A DNA stretch of 50,001 nucleotides, taken from positions 53,983-103,983 of the forward strand of contig HF989722.1 in the NCBI GenBank assembly GCA_000431315.1, given 5' to 3'. This document shows, in pieces, positions 6,884-15,885 of this stretch. How positions within the stretch are numbered: position 1 is the first letter of the stretch; the number at the start of each line of letters is the position of its first letter. The stretch comes from Brachyspira sp. CAG:484. GTDB taxonomy: Bacteria; Cyanobacteriota; Vampirovibrionia; Gastranaerophilales; Gastranaerophilaceae. The translations under genes and the position numbers were made by a program. The notes under the pieces were generated by a model, which worked only from the letters and a program-made list of their open reading frames with translations, was not told where the DNA came from and did not search any database.

Positions 6884-9136
6884 ATGAAAGTATTAGAGAT
6901 AAAAAACAACTTGGTAAAGATTTCATATACAACTGCGGACAATCTTATTTTGGGTGGTTTTGTTATAATAGAAGATGAGCAGACACCTTACGTCGCACAG
7001 GTCTTGAGCCTAAAAGCCGACAATGGAATGAATTACGCAATCGTAAAACTTTTATTTACTTTTAACGAAGAAGGCATAGTTAAAAACTATGACGGAACAA
7101 TTCCTTCTTTAGACGCATCAATAACAAAACTCTCTTCAGACGAACTTCTAGACATTTTACCGGTTAATATACCTATAGAGATAGGCGAACTTGCACAGCA
7201 GGAGCTTGTTTTAAAAGTTGACAGCTCAATTCTTGAAAAAAACCTTCTCGTCTGCTCTGAAAATCAGGAAAATACCAATACTCTTATTAGTAATTTTGTT
7301 CTCCAGCTTGAAAACAATAACGATAAGTCATTAATATTTGATATTGACGGAAGCTATCCTGGTGAAAAGCTTATATTCGGCACAGATTTCAAACTTCCGC
7401 TTAATTATGATACTATTAATTATATCTATGAACATGATTTGGAAGATGTTGATGCTGGCAGTAAAGCAGTTATTCAAGATATATTTCTTGAGGTTCAGGA
7501 ATATTCCAAAACAGTTCTCGATAAATTTATACCTTTCGATACCTTTATAAACGTTGTTGACCAGCAATACCGTACAACAGGTATTACCGAGCTTATACTT
7601 TTAAAAAATAAATTACTTAAATATAAAGAGCAAAATGTATTTGCTCAGGATGCAAAAGATATACAGCGACTAAGAGCTGTAATCAGGGCAAATTCATCTA
7701 ATATTCTTGACATTTCAACAATTGACGAAAAATTACAGAATGAAGTTATTTCTTATGTTTATGATGTGATAGATGAATTGGACTTATTTGTATATACTTT
7801 CACCCAGTTTACAAATGACAACGCTGACAAAAAGCTAATCAGACACATGATTTCTAAAGATAAAGCATATACAACTATCATTTGCAGCCATAATTTTAAA
7901 TACTTATACGAGCTCAAAGAGCGTGCAAATAACCTGATTTTATTTGCACCTCAAACATTGCAGCACGATTTTGCAGCATATAATACATTTTTAAACAAAC
8001 TTAATCCGGACGAATTTGTAATTTACGGAAAATCTACACAAAATATTCCATTAATAGTTGAACTTGCAGCAATTGAGCCTGAAACTGAAGAGGATAGCGT
8101 TATGACAGAATCAGCTTCAAATCAGGATGAAACTCAGGAAGCAGCTGTTACAGCAGAGGATGAGAACAAAGAAGACGAAAAACCTGATGATTTTTCAGAT
8201 GAATCTAATTCATATTCATACGAAACTTTAATCGAAGATACCGCACCTGTTCAGCAGGAAGAACAGCCTGAACAGGATACTTCCGTTGAAACTGAAGATT
8301 ATTCTTCTTATGAAGAAGAAAAAGAAAAAGCTGTTCAGGATGAAATTCAGGTAGCTCCGGAACAAATAAGCAATATTATAGATGCTGAAATTGAACAGGA
8401 AAAAGCAGAACTTCCTGAACTATCAATACAGGAGGAGCCGTTAATAGCAGAGCCTGAACTTGATGTTATTCAACCAGAAACACCGGACCCTGCGCCTGTA
8501 GCAGAACAAATAATTGAAGCAACGCCTCAAAATGAAATTGTAGAAGAGGATGAGGAGGAAGAAGGATTTCCTGAAGTTCTAGGGGTTCCGGAACCTCAAG
8601 TAGAAAACATTTCAGCTTTAGAACCACTGGCAGAAGAGGTTCATGAAGATGATCTTTTGATGAATCCTATTATTGAAGAACCTATGGATATGCCTGTTCT
8701 TGAATACAATGATGACAGCCTGCCGATTATAACAGAACCTGAAATCGTTGAGGAAGAAAACCCTGTTGATAAAGTAGCAAAAGATGTCGATGAGCTTTTA
8801 TTTTCCCAGGAAAAGCAGGAAATTCCGCCTATTGATGAAATAGAGGAACCTGAGCCTGAAACTGATTTGACAGAAGATGACCTGAATTTTATCGAAGACA
8901 TTAATAATAATGTAGAGGAAGAAAAGCCACCTGTAGTACCTGTATATCCCACAGAAGATCCTGGTGAAGCTCCGGCATTTGAACAAGGTGACAGAGTAAC
9001 ACACCCAAAGTACGGCGAAGGCGTAGTTGAGAAAATGATTAAATACGGCAACAAAACCCTCTGCTCAATCAACTTTGTGAATGTAGGCAGACGTTTGCTT
9101 GATCCGGCTATTTCAGAAATGTCAAAAGTTAATTAG
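6884..9136 (+). CDS. HerA-like protein without Walker A, long acidic linker, PcrA/UvrD-type C-terminal domain
   Basis: 750 residues. Residues ~1-100 resemble the HAS-barrel that opens HerA/FtsK-like ATPases (GGFVIIEDEQTPYVAQVLSL). Residues ~115-390 follow the HerA layout: a strand and a helix, then SLIFDIDGSYPG where HerA has its DPHGEY motif. The P-loop is absent, however (ENQENTNT replaces GxGKS/T). Residues ~395-690 are a very acidic, Pro-rich, probably disordered linker. The last ~50 residues (GDRVTHPKYGEGVVEKM...RRLLDPAI) match the tudor-like C-terminal domain of PcrA/UvrD, which contacts RNA polymerase. A role as a non-catalytic scaffold linking DNA or nucleoid factors to transcription is inference. 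Its 3' end overlaps the convergent aroH-type gene by 8 bp. Confidence 0.6.
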   Translation: MKVLEIKNNLVKISYTTADNLILGGFVIIEDEQTPYVAQVLSLKADNGMNYAIVKLLFTFNEEGIVKNYDGTIPSLDASITKLSSDELLDILPVNIPIEIGELAQQELVLKVDSSILEKNLLVCSENQENTNTLISNFVLQLENNNDKSLIFDIDGSYPGEKLIFGTDFKLPLNYDTINYIYEHDLEDVDAGSKAVIQDIFLEVQEYSKTVLDKFIPFDTFINVVDQQYRTTGITELILLKNKLLKYKEQNVFAQDAKDIQRLRAVIRANSSNILDISTIDEKLQNEVISYVYDVIDELDLFVYTFTQFTNDNADKKLIRHMISKDKAYTTIICSHNFKYLYELKERANNLILFAPQTLQHDFAAYNTFLNKLNPDEFVIYGKSTQNIPLIVELAAIEPETEEDSVMTESASNQDETQEAAVTAEDENKEDEKPDDFSDESNSYSYETLIEDTAPVQQEEQPEQDTSVETEDYSSYEEEKEKAVQDEIQVAPEQISNIIDAEIEQEKAELPELSIQEEPLIAEPELDVIQPETPDPAPVAEQIIEATPQNEIVEEDEEEEGFPEVLGVPEPQVENISALEPLAEEVHEDDLLMNPIIEEPMDMPVLEYNDDSLPIITEPEIVEEENPVDKVAKDVDELLFSQEKQEIPPIDEIEEPEPETDLTEDDLNFIEDINNNVEEEKPPVVPVYPTEDPGEAPAFEQGDRVTHPKYGEGVVEKMIKYGNKTLCSINFVNVGRRLLDPAISEMSKVN

Positions 9137-9485
9137 AACTTCTGAGTGTTGATGCTCCTTTTAAATAAACAAATTCAGGAGTAAAACTGTCATCACAGTT
9201 TAAGACAATAAGAACCCTCAAACACATCTTTAATGCTCCCGGAACGTTTAATTCGTTAAAACACATCATTGCAACATTTTCCCAGCCGAGATCTATTCTT
9301 GCAAACTTCGCCGGAAATGCAGCATTTAAATCATCTGTTAAAGTAAAAATTGCATGCGAAATATTTTCAGGAAGAATACCATTTCGCTCAACCATCTCGT
9401 TCAGTAATTCTATTACTGCGTCCTTAATAGCACTTGCAGTATTTTCTTCTACAGTAATTGCACCTCTTATGCCTTTAACACCCAT
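9129..9485 (-). CDS. aroH: chorismate mutase, AroH class
   Basis: Converts chorismate to prephenate for Phe/Tyr synthesis. At 118 residues it has the length of the monofunctional AroH (B. subtilis type) fold. Visible signatures are the N-terminal GIRGAITVEENT (with the active-site Arg), the E-x-N-x-S-x-I-F-T pattern in ENISHAIFTLTDDLNAAFPA, and the C-terminal LRVLIVLN with the conserved Arg. It starts two bases after fmt ends, so it is the last gene of def-fmt-aroH. Its 3' end overlaps the convergent gene at 6884. Confidence 0.9.
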   Translation of the reverse strand: MGVKGIRGAITVEENTASAIKDAVIELLNEMVERNGILPENISHAIFTLTDDLNAAFPAKFARIDLGWENVAMMCFNELNVPGALKMCLRVLIVLNCDDSFTPEFVYLKGASTLRSSN

Positions 9486-9487
9486 AA

Positions 9488-10405
9488 TTAAACCTGCTTT
9501 TTTACTCCGTTGTACCAGTCGCGGGCAGGCATTTCGCCTTTGCCTTCAGGTTTAACTTTAATAAGCATAACGCAATCTCTGCCGCAGGCAACTTTAACAC
9601 CTTCTTTTGTAACTTCAACAAATTCACCCGGCTTTCCTGCACCTTCAACAACTTTAGTCTGCATAACCTTGATTAGCTTACCATTATACATAAAATGCGC
9701 AGAAGGGAATTTATAAATACCTCTTACAAGGTTATGGATTTCGCGTGCAGTTTTTGCCCAGTCGATGACCGCTTCTTCTTTTGTAAGCTTATTTGCCATG
9801 CAAACGCCATCTTCACACTGTTTAACAGGTTTTATCACACCGTCCACAAGCCCGGTTAGGGTTTTCTCCAAAAGCTCAGGCGAAACAGAACTTATTTCGG
9901 CAAACAAATCCTCACAGTTCATCGTATCAGGTATCGGAATAACATGTTTAAGACAAACGTCGCCGCAGTCAAGCCCTAATTCAGTAATCATTGTGCAAAC
10001 ACCGGTTTCTGTATCTCCGTTAATAATAGCTCTTTGAATAGGATTTGCACCTCTATATTTTGGAAGCAGTGATGCGTGCAGGTTTATTGTTTCATATTTT
10101 GGAATATCCAAAACATCCTGCGACAAGATCTGCCCAAATGCGAATGTTACAAAAAAATCAGGTTTTAATTTCTTTAACTCATCCTGAATTTCAGGCTCTT
10201 TTCTAATAGACTTAGGCTGAAATACCGGAATGTTATGTGCAAGAGCAAATTCCTTAAGCGGGGACATTGAAAGCTTATGCCCGCGTCCGGCAGGCTTATC
10301 AGGCTGGGTTACAACCCCGACAACCTCAATTTTATCTGAATTATATAGATATTCAAGAGAATTTAAAGCTATTTTAGGTGTACCAAAGAAAACAACTCTA
10401 ATCAT
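9488..10405 (-). CDS. fmt: methionyl-tRNA formyltransferase
   Basis: Formylates initiator Met-tRNA using 10-formyl-tetrahydrofolate. 305 residues from the chosen ATG (MIRVVFFGTPK). The frame is open for 22 more codons, but those carry no conserved sequence and lie inside def. Motifs: FFGTP at residues 6-10, the SLLPKYRGANPIQ loop after N-L-H (residues 108-124), and T-E-L-G-L-D-C-G-D. The C-terminal OB-like domain is present. It overlaps the end of def by 8 bp: def and fmt are co-translated, matching their linked jobs at protein N-termini. Confidence 0.95.
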   Translation of the reverse strand: MIRVVFFGTPKIALNSLEYLYNSDKIEVVGVVTQPDKPAGRGHKLSMSPLKEFALAHNIPVFQPKSIRKEPEIQDELKKLKPDFFVTFAFGQILSQDVLDIPKYETINLHASLLPKYRGANPIQRAIINGDTETGVCTMITELGLDCGDVCLKHVIPIPDTMNCEDLFAEISSVSPELLEKTLTGLVDGVIKPVKQCEDGVCMANKLTKEEAVIDWAKTAREIHNLVRGIYKFPSAHFMYNGKLIKVMQTKVVEGAGKPGEFVEVTKEGVKVACGRDCVMLIKVKPEGKGEMPARDWYNGVKKQV

Positions 10406-10961
10406 TATTAAATTCCGCCTCCAACACAGGATCATCAATAATCCTATCAACATCAACCGGAGGAAGATCAAACTTTTTCAGCACAGCATCAGCATCAAAA
10501 CGGTTGACGCAATGGTCTATAAACAGAATGCCTTCCAGATGATCAAATTCATGCTGAATAGCTCTTGCAAGCAGCGAGCCGTCAGTTGCTTCAAGGACAA
10601 AAGTTTTTCCATGAATATCTGTTGCCTTAACAGTAACATTTTTATATCTTTTTACATCGGTAAATGCTTCCGGAAAGCTCAAGCAGCCTTCCTGAGCAAT
10701 AATTGCCCCCGACTTTTTAATGATTTTAGGATTAATGAAAACCATCGGAGGGAGCTGCTCTTTATCAGTAGAAGCATCTATTACAAAAACCCTGTAATTA
10801 ACTCCTATCTGAGGAGCTGCAAGCCCAACTCCGTTTTTTGTATACATAGTATCAAACAAATCCTGAACAAGTTCAGTAATTTTTTTAGAAACTTTATGGA
10901 CCTCTTTTGAAGGTTCTCTCAATGTTTTTTCACCGTATTTTAAAACTTTTCTTACTGCCAT
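10398..10961 (-). CDS. def: peptide deformylase
   Basis: Removes the formyl group from nascent proteins. 187 residues from MAVRKVLKYG. The three family motifs are intact: GVGLAAPQIG (44-53), EGCLSFPE with metal ligand C93, and QHEFDHLEG with metal ligands H137 and H141. The in-frame extension upstream of the chosen ATG lies across the promoter and was rejected. The promoter TTTGCA-N17-TATAAT lies 25 bp upstream. It is first in the operon def-fmt-aroH. Confidence 0.95.
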   Translation of the reverse strand: MAVRKVLKYGEKTLREPSKEVHKVSKKITELVQDLFDTMYTKNGVGLAAPQIGVNYRVFVIDASTDKEQLPPMVFINPKIIKKSGAIIAQEGCLSFPEAFTDVKRYKNVTVKATDIHGKTFVLEATDGSLLARAIQHEFDHLEGILFIDHCVNRFDADAVLKKFDLPPVDVDRIIDDPVLEAEFNND

Positions 10962-10985
10962 TATAACCTCGCTATGATATAAAAT

Positions 10986-11014
10986 ATTATACACTAAGCT
11001 CTGTGTTTTGCAAA
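10986..11014 (-). promoter_or_regulatory. promoter of def-fmt-aroH
   Basis: On the minus strand TTTGCA (11014-11009) and TATAAT (10991-10986) are spaced by 17 bases. This gives a leader of about 20 nt before the def ATG at 10961. Confidence 0.65.
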
Positions 11015-11103
11015 CCAAAATAATCACAGAGAAACTACAAGCTTTAACTTTTTTACAAATCCAGTCAACAAAAAAGAAAAATCCATTCGCCTACAGGTCA
11101 TTT

Positions 11104-11781
11104 TTATCTTAAATTAATAAACTTATGAACCTGCGGAATAAGACGTATATTGCTGTATTTGGTATAAAACTTTTCAAAAATAATCTCGGAAAATTCAGAA
11201 GTAACACTAAAGTCATTACCTTTCATTTCCGGCTGAAGAATTAGAAGCAAGCCGTATTTTTGTGCAATAGAAACACAAAAATTTATCTCTTCATCAGAAA
11301 TTGCTTCATTAAACACAACTTTTGCAAAGCACTCCTTTTTAGATGCAAGTGAATAGAATTTTTCATAAACAGCACTGTCAATATTCATGCCTGTTGACGA
11401 CTTAAGCTTTATATCTGCAGACACGACATCCACACTGTCAACAATCTTTTCTAATGCTTCCGGCAGAGTTGCATTTGTTTCCAGATAAATTTTGTGACCG
11501 TATTTTCTTATTTCCGGCAAAAAATCTTTTAGAAATGCTGCTGAACAGAGCGGTTCTCCGCCGGTAAGCGAAATTGTAAAAATTTCACCATACTCATTTA
11601 TCTTATTGATTAATTCTTCTACAGTATAATCTTTAGATTTTGCAGCCTCAAAATCAGTATCGCAATAAGCACAATTAAGATTGCAGCCGCAAAACCTTAT
11701 AAATAATTGTTTTGTTCCAACATATGGACCTTCGCCCTGTATAGATGTAAAAATTTCTCTGATCTTAGCCTTGTTAGTCAT
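11104..11781 (-). CDS. queE: 7-carboxy-7-deazaguanine synthase (radical SAM)
   Basis: Radical SAM enzyme that contracts the ring of 6-carboxytetrahydropterin in the queuosine/preQ0 pathway. 225 residues, normal for the family. Conserved features: SIQGEGPYVGT near the N-terminus, the cluster motif C33-x3-C37-x2-C40 within CGCNLNCAYCDT, and the SLTGGEPL motif for SAM binding. Its start overlaps the end of the DnaJ-like gene by 8 bp, so the two are co-translated. The 142-bp gap to def downstream holds the def promoter and no obvious terminator. Confidence 0.93.
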   Translation of the reverse strand: MTNKAKIREIFTSIQGEGPYVGTKQLFIRFCGCNLNCAYCDTDFEAAKSKDYTVEELINKINEYGEIFTISLTGGEPLCSAAFLKDFLPEIRKYGHKIYLETNATLPEALEKIVDSVDVVSADIKLKSSTGMNIDSAVYEKFYSLASKKECFAKVVFNEAISDEEINFCVSIAQKYGLLLILQPEMKGNDFSVTSEFSEIIFEKFYTKYSNIRLIPQVHKFINLR

Positions 11782-12865
11782 GGTTGATATTTTCCCGAAT
11801 GTTACTCTGTGAAAGCTTTCTTAGCTTCTCATATAACTTAATCTCATCTTCGGATAAGTTTTTCGGAAGCTGTATCTCTACAGTAACAATCATATCACCA
11901 AATTTTCCGTTTGTCTTTAACCCTTGCTTTGCGAGCCGGAATTTTTGTCCGGACTTAGTCATTGGAGGAAGTACCAAATTAACATTACCGCCAAATACAG
12001 GAATAGAAATCTTCCCGCCCAGCACTGCTTCATACGGACTGATTGGCAGTTGATAAAGAATATCACTGCCGTCAATCCGCATGTTCGTATCCGGCTCAAT
12101 CTTCACTTTTATATATAAATTTCCCGCATTTCCCCCTGCAAAACCGGGATTACCCTCACTGGCAATCCTGAGTTTTGCCCCTTCTTTTATCCCTGACGGT
12201 ATCTTGACAGTAATTTTTTTCTGCTGCCTGTATTCGCCGCTTCCGCCACAAGATGGGCACTTTGCACCGTTTATGAATTTTCGCCCCTCACAATTCGGGC
12301 AAAGCTCTGTATGAAGCACATTTATCGTGCGTGATGTGCCTTTTACGGCTTCTGCCAGCGAAATACTTACATCCACAAAAATATCTTCACCATTTTTAGG
12401 TTCTTTTTTGGGCTTTTTGGCAGCGGACTTCTTTGTCTTAATGCCGTCTAAAATATCGTTGATAACGTCTTTCAAAATTTTATCAGATTTATAATGCTCA
12501 AAATAATCCTGTTTTGTATCAAATTCCGGTTTTTGAGCTCCGGTTTTTATTTCCGGTTCAGGATTTGGCTTGCTGCCGCTTTGCGGCTCAGAGTTACGAA
12601 AACTGCCTGAAGCAGATGACTTTTTCATTTCCGGTTTACGGTAAAATCCGTTAATCATATCGTACTGCTTACGGGTTTCCGGGGTTGAGAGCACTTCATA
12701 AGCTTCGGATATATCCTTAAAAATCTGCATGCTATCCGGTGATTTATTCACATCCGGATGATATTTTCTGGCAAGCTTTCTGTAAGCAGACTTTACCTCT
12801 GCCTGTGTGCTGTCAGGTGTTACTCCAAGTATGGCATAATAATTTTTATGAGATTTTAAAACCAT
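11774..12865 (-). CDS. DnaJ-like (Hsp40) co-chaperone with a half-size zinc finger
   Basis: 363 residues. The J domain is at 8-70 with the Hsp70-activating HPD at 36-38. Next comes a Ser/Pro/Lys-rich linker (~75-160), then a DnaJ-type client-binding region (FVDVSISLAEAVKGTSRTIN). The zinc region has only two motifs, C189-PNC192 and C203-PSC206, i.e. one zinc site, whereas classical DnaJ has four CxxCxGxG repeats and two sites. The C-terminal beta domains (IPSGIKEGAKLRI, GNLYIKVKI, LPPMTKSGQKFRL) are intact. It overlaps queE and probably acts as a specialised DnaJ alongside a full one elsewhere. Confidence 0.88.
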   Translation of the reverse strand: MVLKSHKNYYAILGVTPDSTQAEVKSAYRKLARKYHPDVNKSPDSMQIFKDISEAYEVLSTPETRKQYDMINGFYRKPEMKKSSASGSFRNSEPQSGSKPNPEPEIKTGAQKPEFDTKQDYFEHYKSDKILKDVINDILDGIKTKKSAAKKPKKEPKNGEDIFVDVSISLAEAVKGTSRTINVLHTELCPNCEGRKFINGAKCPSCGGSGEYRQQKKITVKIPSGIKEGAKLRIASEGNPGFAGGNAGNLYIKVKIEPDTNMRIDGSDILYQLPISPYEAVLGGKISIPVFGGNVNLVLPPMTKSGQKFRLAKQGLKTNGKFGDMIVTVEIQLPKNLSEDEIKLYEKLRKLSQSNIRENINHD

Positions 12866-12910
12866 ACTCTTTTATTAATGACTTCGTAAAAAAAATCAAC
12901 ACATAACCGA

Positions 12911-14155
12911 TTAATTACATATATCAGTACGGAATTTTTTACCGTCAAAGTTTACAGAATCAATATCGTCATACAAAAGCTCACGCGCCCTGCTCAATGT
13001 TGATGCAGTCTGCGTAAGTACGAAGTTTCTGCCTTTTTGTGTAACATATTCCATATACTCGTTTTTATAAATATTAAACGGGGTAAGAGTTGTTTCATCA
13101 TCAAGCAGTTCAATTCCAGTAACAACATTTCCTGCTGCACGCGAATACAAAACCGCAGACACACCGCTTAATCCGTTAAGCTTAATTGTTTCGTAGTCAT
13201 CAGCAAACGAGCCTACAGCACAAGCTTCAAATAAAGTAAACAGATTTTCATCAAGCAAATCAATAACAATCTGTGCATGGTGATCCTTCAAAAAAGGCGT
13301 AAACCCGAGCGTAACAAATTTATCAGCATCTGTCATAACACAATCTATACCAAGAATACCCAGATAAGGATTTTCTCTTTTCTCTAAAGATGAAAGCATA
13401 TTTCTGACATTTTGCATTATATTCTCAACAATACCGGCAGTTACTTTATAATCCGGAGCAAAAGCGCCTGTTCCGGGAGTCAACAGCCCGCCATCGCCGT
13501 TTTCAAGAAACTTATAATCACGAACAGGCATTACAGGCAGAACATGATAGCCATCTGTAATTACATAAAATGTAAATGCAGGACCATAAGTATAATCTTC
13601 GATAACAATTCTTGGCTCATTTTGCAGGAATAAATCGGAAACGCATGTTCTTGCAAGCTTGACAGTTGAACAAGCAGAAATAACGCTTGTATCATTTAAT
13701 TCATCAGGACCAATGACGATAGGCATAGGCGAATTTTTTACATAATCAAGAGCCAGCTGTTCCTTCTCAAAAACCCCAAATTTAGGAGTTGGAATATGAA
13801 GTTTATACATAAACTTTTTAGCAGTTGCTCTGCTTAGAGCAAACTGTGCACCTGCAGCAGCCGGGGCAAATATCAACTGGTCGTTAGCCTGAAAAAAGCC
13901 TGCTGTATCAGCTTTTATTGATTTATCTGATGAAGCTATTGTTAAATAAACATCATTTTTCAGCGCAAATTCCAAAAGCTGCTGCGGACAATCTTCTCTA
14001 ATATCAACACATTTTGCAACTTCTGCGATTCTACTATTTCCAGGCGCAACAAAAACTTCTCCGACCATATCATATGATGAGAATTTGGAAGCAAGAGCAT
14101 ATTCTTTTGCTGAACTTCCGATTATTAAAACATTTTTCTTAACCAATTTAGCCAT
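12911..14155 (-). CDS. degenerate PurD-like (GAR synthetase family) ATP-grasp protein
   Basis: 414 residues from MAKLVKKNVLIIGSS. Overall it has the phosphoribosylamine-glycine ligase fold: the N-domain with VAPGNSRIAEVA, the central FTFYVITDGYHVLPVMPVRD, GDGG and GTGAFAPD, and a C-terminal PurD-like domain. Catalytic landmarks have changed, though. The start reads GSSAKEYAL instead of GGGGREHAL. The ATP-binding VVKADGLAAGKGV segment is IVIGPDELNDTSV. The metal-binding EFNxRFGDPE segment is LGFTPFLKDHH, losing the Glu and Asn ligands. I therefore infer that it is not an active GAR synthetase but a divergent paralogue or pseudoenzyme. It is the first gene of the minus-strand run leading to the DnaJ-like gene and queE. 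Confidence 0.7.
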   Translation of the reverse strand: MAKLVKKNVLIIGSSAKEYALASKFSSYDMVGEVFVAPGNSRIAEVAKCVDIREDCPQQLLEFALKNDVYLTIASSDKSIKADTAGFFQANDQLIFAPAAAGAQFALSRATAKKFMYKLHIPTPKFGVFEKEQLALDYVKNSPMPIVIGPDELNDTSVISACSTVKLARTCVSDLFLQNEPRIVIEDYTYGPAFTFYVITDGYHVLPVMPVRDYKFLENGDGGLLTPGTGAFAPDYKVTAGIVENIMQNVRNMLSSLEKRENPYLGILGIDCVMTDADKFVTLGFTPFLKDHHAQIVIDLLDENLFTLFEACAVGSFADDYETIKLNGLSGVSAVLYSRAAGNVVTGIELLDDETTLTPFNIYKNEYMEYVTQKGRNFVLTQTASTLSRARELLYDDIDSVNFDGKKFRTDICN

Positions 14156-14275
14156 ATAATGATAATACCACAAAAAGAGGATGACTGTTAAGATATTTTA
14201 ATATTTAATATAGTAAAATATGACAAGACTATATTTTTCATTAATATTGGAAATGTAGTAAGTGAGGTATTGTAA

Positions 14276-14515
14276 ATGGCAAATATTGTAAGTTTATTAT
14301 CACAGGTATTTACACCGGTTCAGACACAAGCAGCAGCCCCGGTTGCACCAAAATCAACAAACCCTTTCAGCAATAACCCGTTTGTAAACTATAACGGCTA
14401 TACTTACAATAGCAGCACTTACGCAAAGAACACCCCTGTTAGAGGCGGATATTTCGCAGGGTATTATAACGGGAAACAAAATATAGTAGGACAGAGATTA
14501 TTTGTTGAAGTATAG
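14276..14515 (+). CDS. small hypothetical protein, 79 aa
   Basis: Begins MANIVSLLSQVFTPVQTQAA and continues with a Pro/Ala/Asn-rich stretch (PKSTNPFSNNPFVNYNGYTY) and a Gly/Tyr-rich end (RGGYFAGYYNGKQNIVGQ). A GTGAGG ribosome-binding site lies ~11 bp upstream. It has no known domain; the composition resembles short surface-exposed or scaffold-tail proteins. It stands alone between the minus-strand PurD-like gene and the glycan locus. Confidence 0.55.
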   Translation: MANIVSLLSQVFTPVQTQAAAPVAPKSTNPFSNNPFVNYNGYTYNSSTYAKNTPVRGGYFAGYYNGKQNIVGQRLFVEV

Positions 14516-14567
14516 TATACTTCTAATTTTATCCGTTTATACAGTGACGATTTAAAATTTTTAAGCA

Positions 14568-14612
14568 TGAAAGTTTCAACTTTCAGCTTAATTTTGTCAA
14601 TCGGGCAGCCCG
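14568..14612. other. two inverted repeats in the gap before the glycan locus
   Basis: The 267-bp gap 14516-14782 contains an 18-bp palindrome (TGAAAGTT-TC-AACTTTCA, 14568-14585) and a short CGGG-CAG-CCCG hairpin followed by CTTTT (14602-14612). Either may end the 79-aa gene's transcript. Neither is a strong classical terminator. The rest of the gap is AT-rich and holds the gmd promoter. Confidence 0.35.
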
Positions 14613-14714
14613 CTTTTGCAAAGAAATTTTATACAAAGATAAGTTCATAAAAATAAGTATTATAAGACGGATTATTTACATGATACTTATAATTTATGTG
14701 TAATTTTCTTAACA

Positions 14715-14743
14715 ATGACATGATTTTCAACCTGATTTATAAT
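14715..14743 (+). promoter_or_regulatory. promoter of gmd, start of the glycan locus
   Basis: ATGACA (14715-14720) and TATAAT (14738-14743) are separated by 17 bases. The predicted leader is about 33 nt and includes an AGAGGG ribosome-binding site before the gmd ATG. Confidence 0.6.
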
Positions 14744-14782
14744 AAACTATCTTTGTTTAGAGATTAAAAAGAGGGATACCTG

Positions 14783-15871
14783 ATGAAAAAAGCATTAATT
14801 ACAGGAATAACTGGTCAAGATGGAGCATATTTGGCAGAACTGCTTCTTGAAAAAGGCTATGAAGTTCATGGTATGAAAAGACGGTCTTCCTCTTTTAATA
14901 CAGGCAGAATTGACCATCTATACCAGGATGTTCATGATAAAAATGCAAAATTTAAACTGCATTATGGTGATTTGACAGATAGTACAAACTTAATCAGGTT
15001 AATTCAGGAAATCCAGCCGGATGAAATTTATAACCTTGCAGCTCAATCACATGTAAAAGTTTCTTTTGACTGTCCTGAATACACTGCTAACGCTGATGGT
15101 CTTGGCACACTACGAATTTTGGAAGCAATAAGAATTTTAGGGTTGGAAACAAAAACAAAATTTTATCAGGCATCAACATCTGAACTTTACGGTCTGGTAC
15201 AGGAAACACCTCAAAAAGAAACAACTCCATTCTACCCTCGCTCTCCATATGCCTGTGCAAAGCTATATGCTTACTGGATTACTGTAAATTACAGAGAAGG
15301 TTATGGAATATATGCCTCAAATGGTATATTGTTTAACCACGAATCGCCACGCAGAGGCGAAACATTTGTAACAAGAAAAATTACACGTGCGGCAGTAAGA
15401 ATTAAGCTGGGGCTTGAAGAGAAATTATATCTCGGCAACCTTTCTTCAAAACGTGACTGGGGTCATGCAAAGGATTACGTAGAAGGCATGTGGCGGATTT
15501 TACAGCAGGATTCACCAAAAGATTATGTACTTGCCACAGGTGTAACTACAACAATAAGGGATTTCTGCTTAATGGCTTTCAAAGAAGCCGGAATTGAACT
15601 TGAATTTGTCGGTGAAGGGGTTGATGAAAGAGGTATTGATAAAAATACAGGTAAAGTTCTTGTCGAAGTCGATCCCCGTTACTTCAGACCGACAGAAGTT
15701 GACCTGCTTTTAGGAGATTCATCAAAAGCAAGAAGAGAGTTGGGCTGGACTCCTAAGTACGACCTGCCTGCTCTTATAAAAGAGATGGTTAGGGAAGATA
15801 TGAAAGAAGCTCAAAAAGAAAATTTTCTTAAAAATGAAGGTTATGAAATCCTTATACCGCAAGAGGCATAA
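14783..15871 (+). CDS. gmd: GDP-mannose 4,6-dehydratase
   Basis: First step from GDP-D-mannose to GDP-L-fucose: makes GDP-4-keto-6-deoxymannose. 362 residues, full length. The extended SDR features are intact: GITGQDG NADP motif (8-14), S/T and E in ASTSELYG (130-137), and YxxxK with Y156 and K160 in SPYACAKLYAYW. The family motif GxxxNHESPRRGETFVTRKI is present. It pairs with fcl at 19875, five genes downstream and not adjacent as is usual, with glycosyltransferases inserted between. Confidence 0.96.
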   Translation: MKKALITGITGQDGAYLAELLLEKGYEVHGMKRRSSSFNTGRIDHLYQDVHDKNAKFKLHYGDLTDSTNLIRLIQEIQPDEIYNLAAQSHVKVSFDCPEYTANADGLGTLRILEAIRILGLETKTKFYQASTSELYGLVQETPQKETTPFYPRSPYACAKLYAYWITVNYREGYGIYASNGILFNHESPRRGETFVTRKITRAAVRIKLGLEEKLYLGNLSSKRDWGHAKDYVEGMWRILQQDSPKDYVLATGVTTTIRDFCLMAFKEAGIELEFVGEGVDERGIDKNTGKVLVEVDPRYFRPTEVDLLLGDSSKARRELGWTPKYDLPALIKEMVREDMKEAQKENFLKNEGYEILIPQEA

Positions 15872-15885
15872 TTCGGAAAATTATT

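Noticed and set aside
10406..10471. Longer N-terminus of fmt starting at 10471
   Set aside because: The extra 22 residues lie in def and have no family similarity. The FFGTP motif needs the start at 10405.
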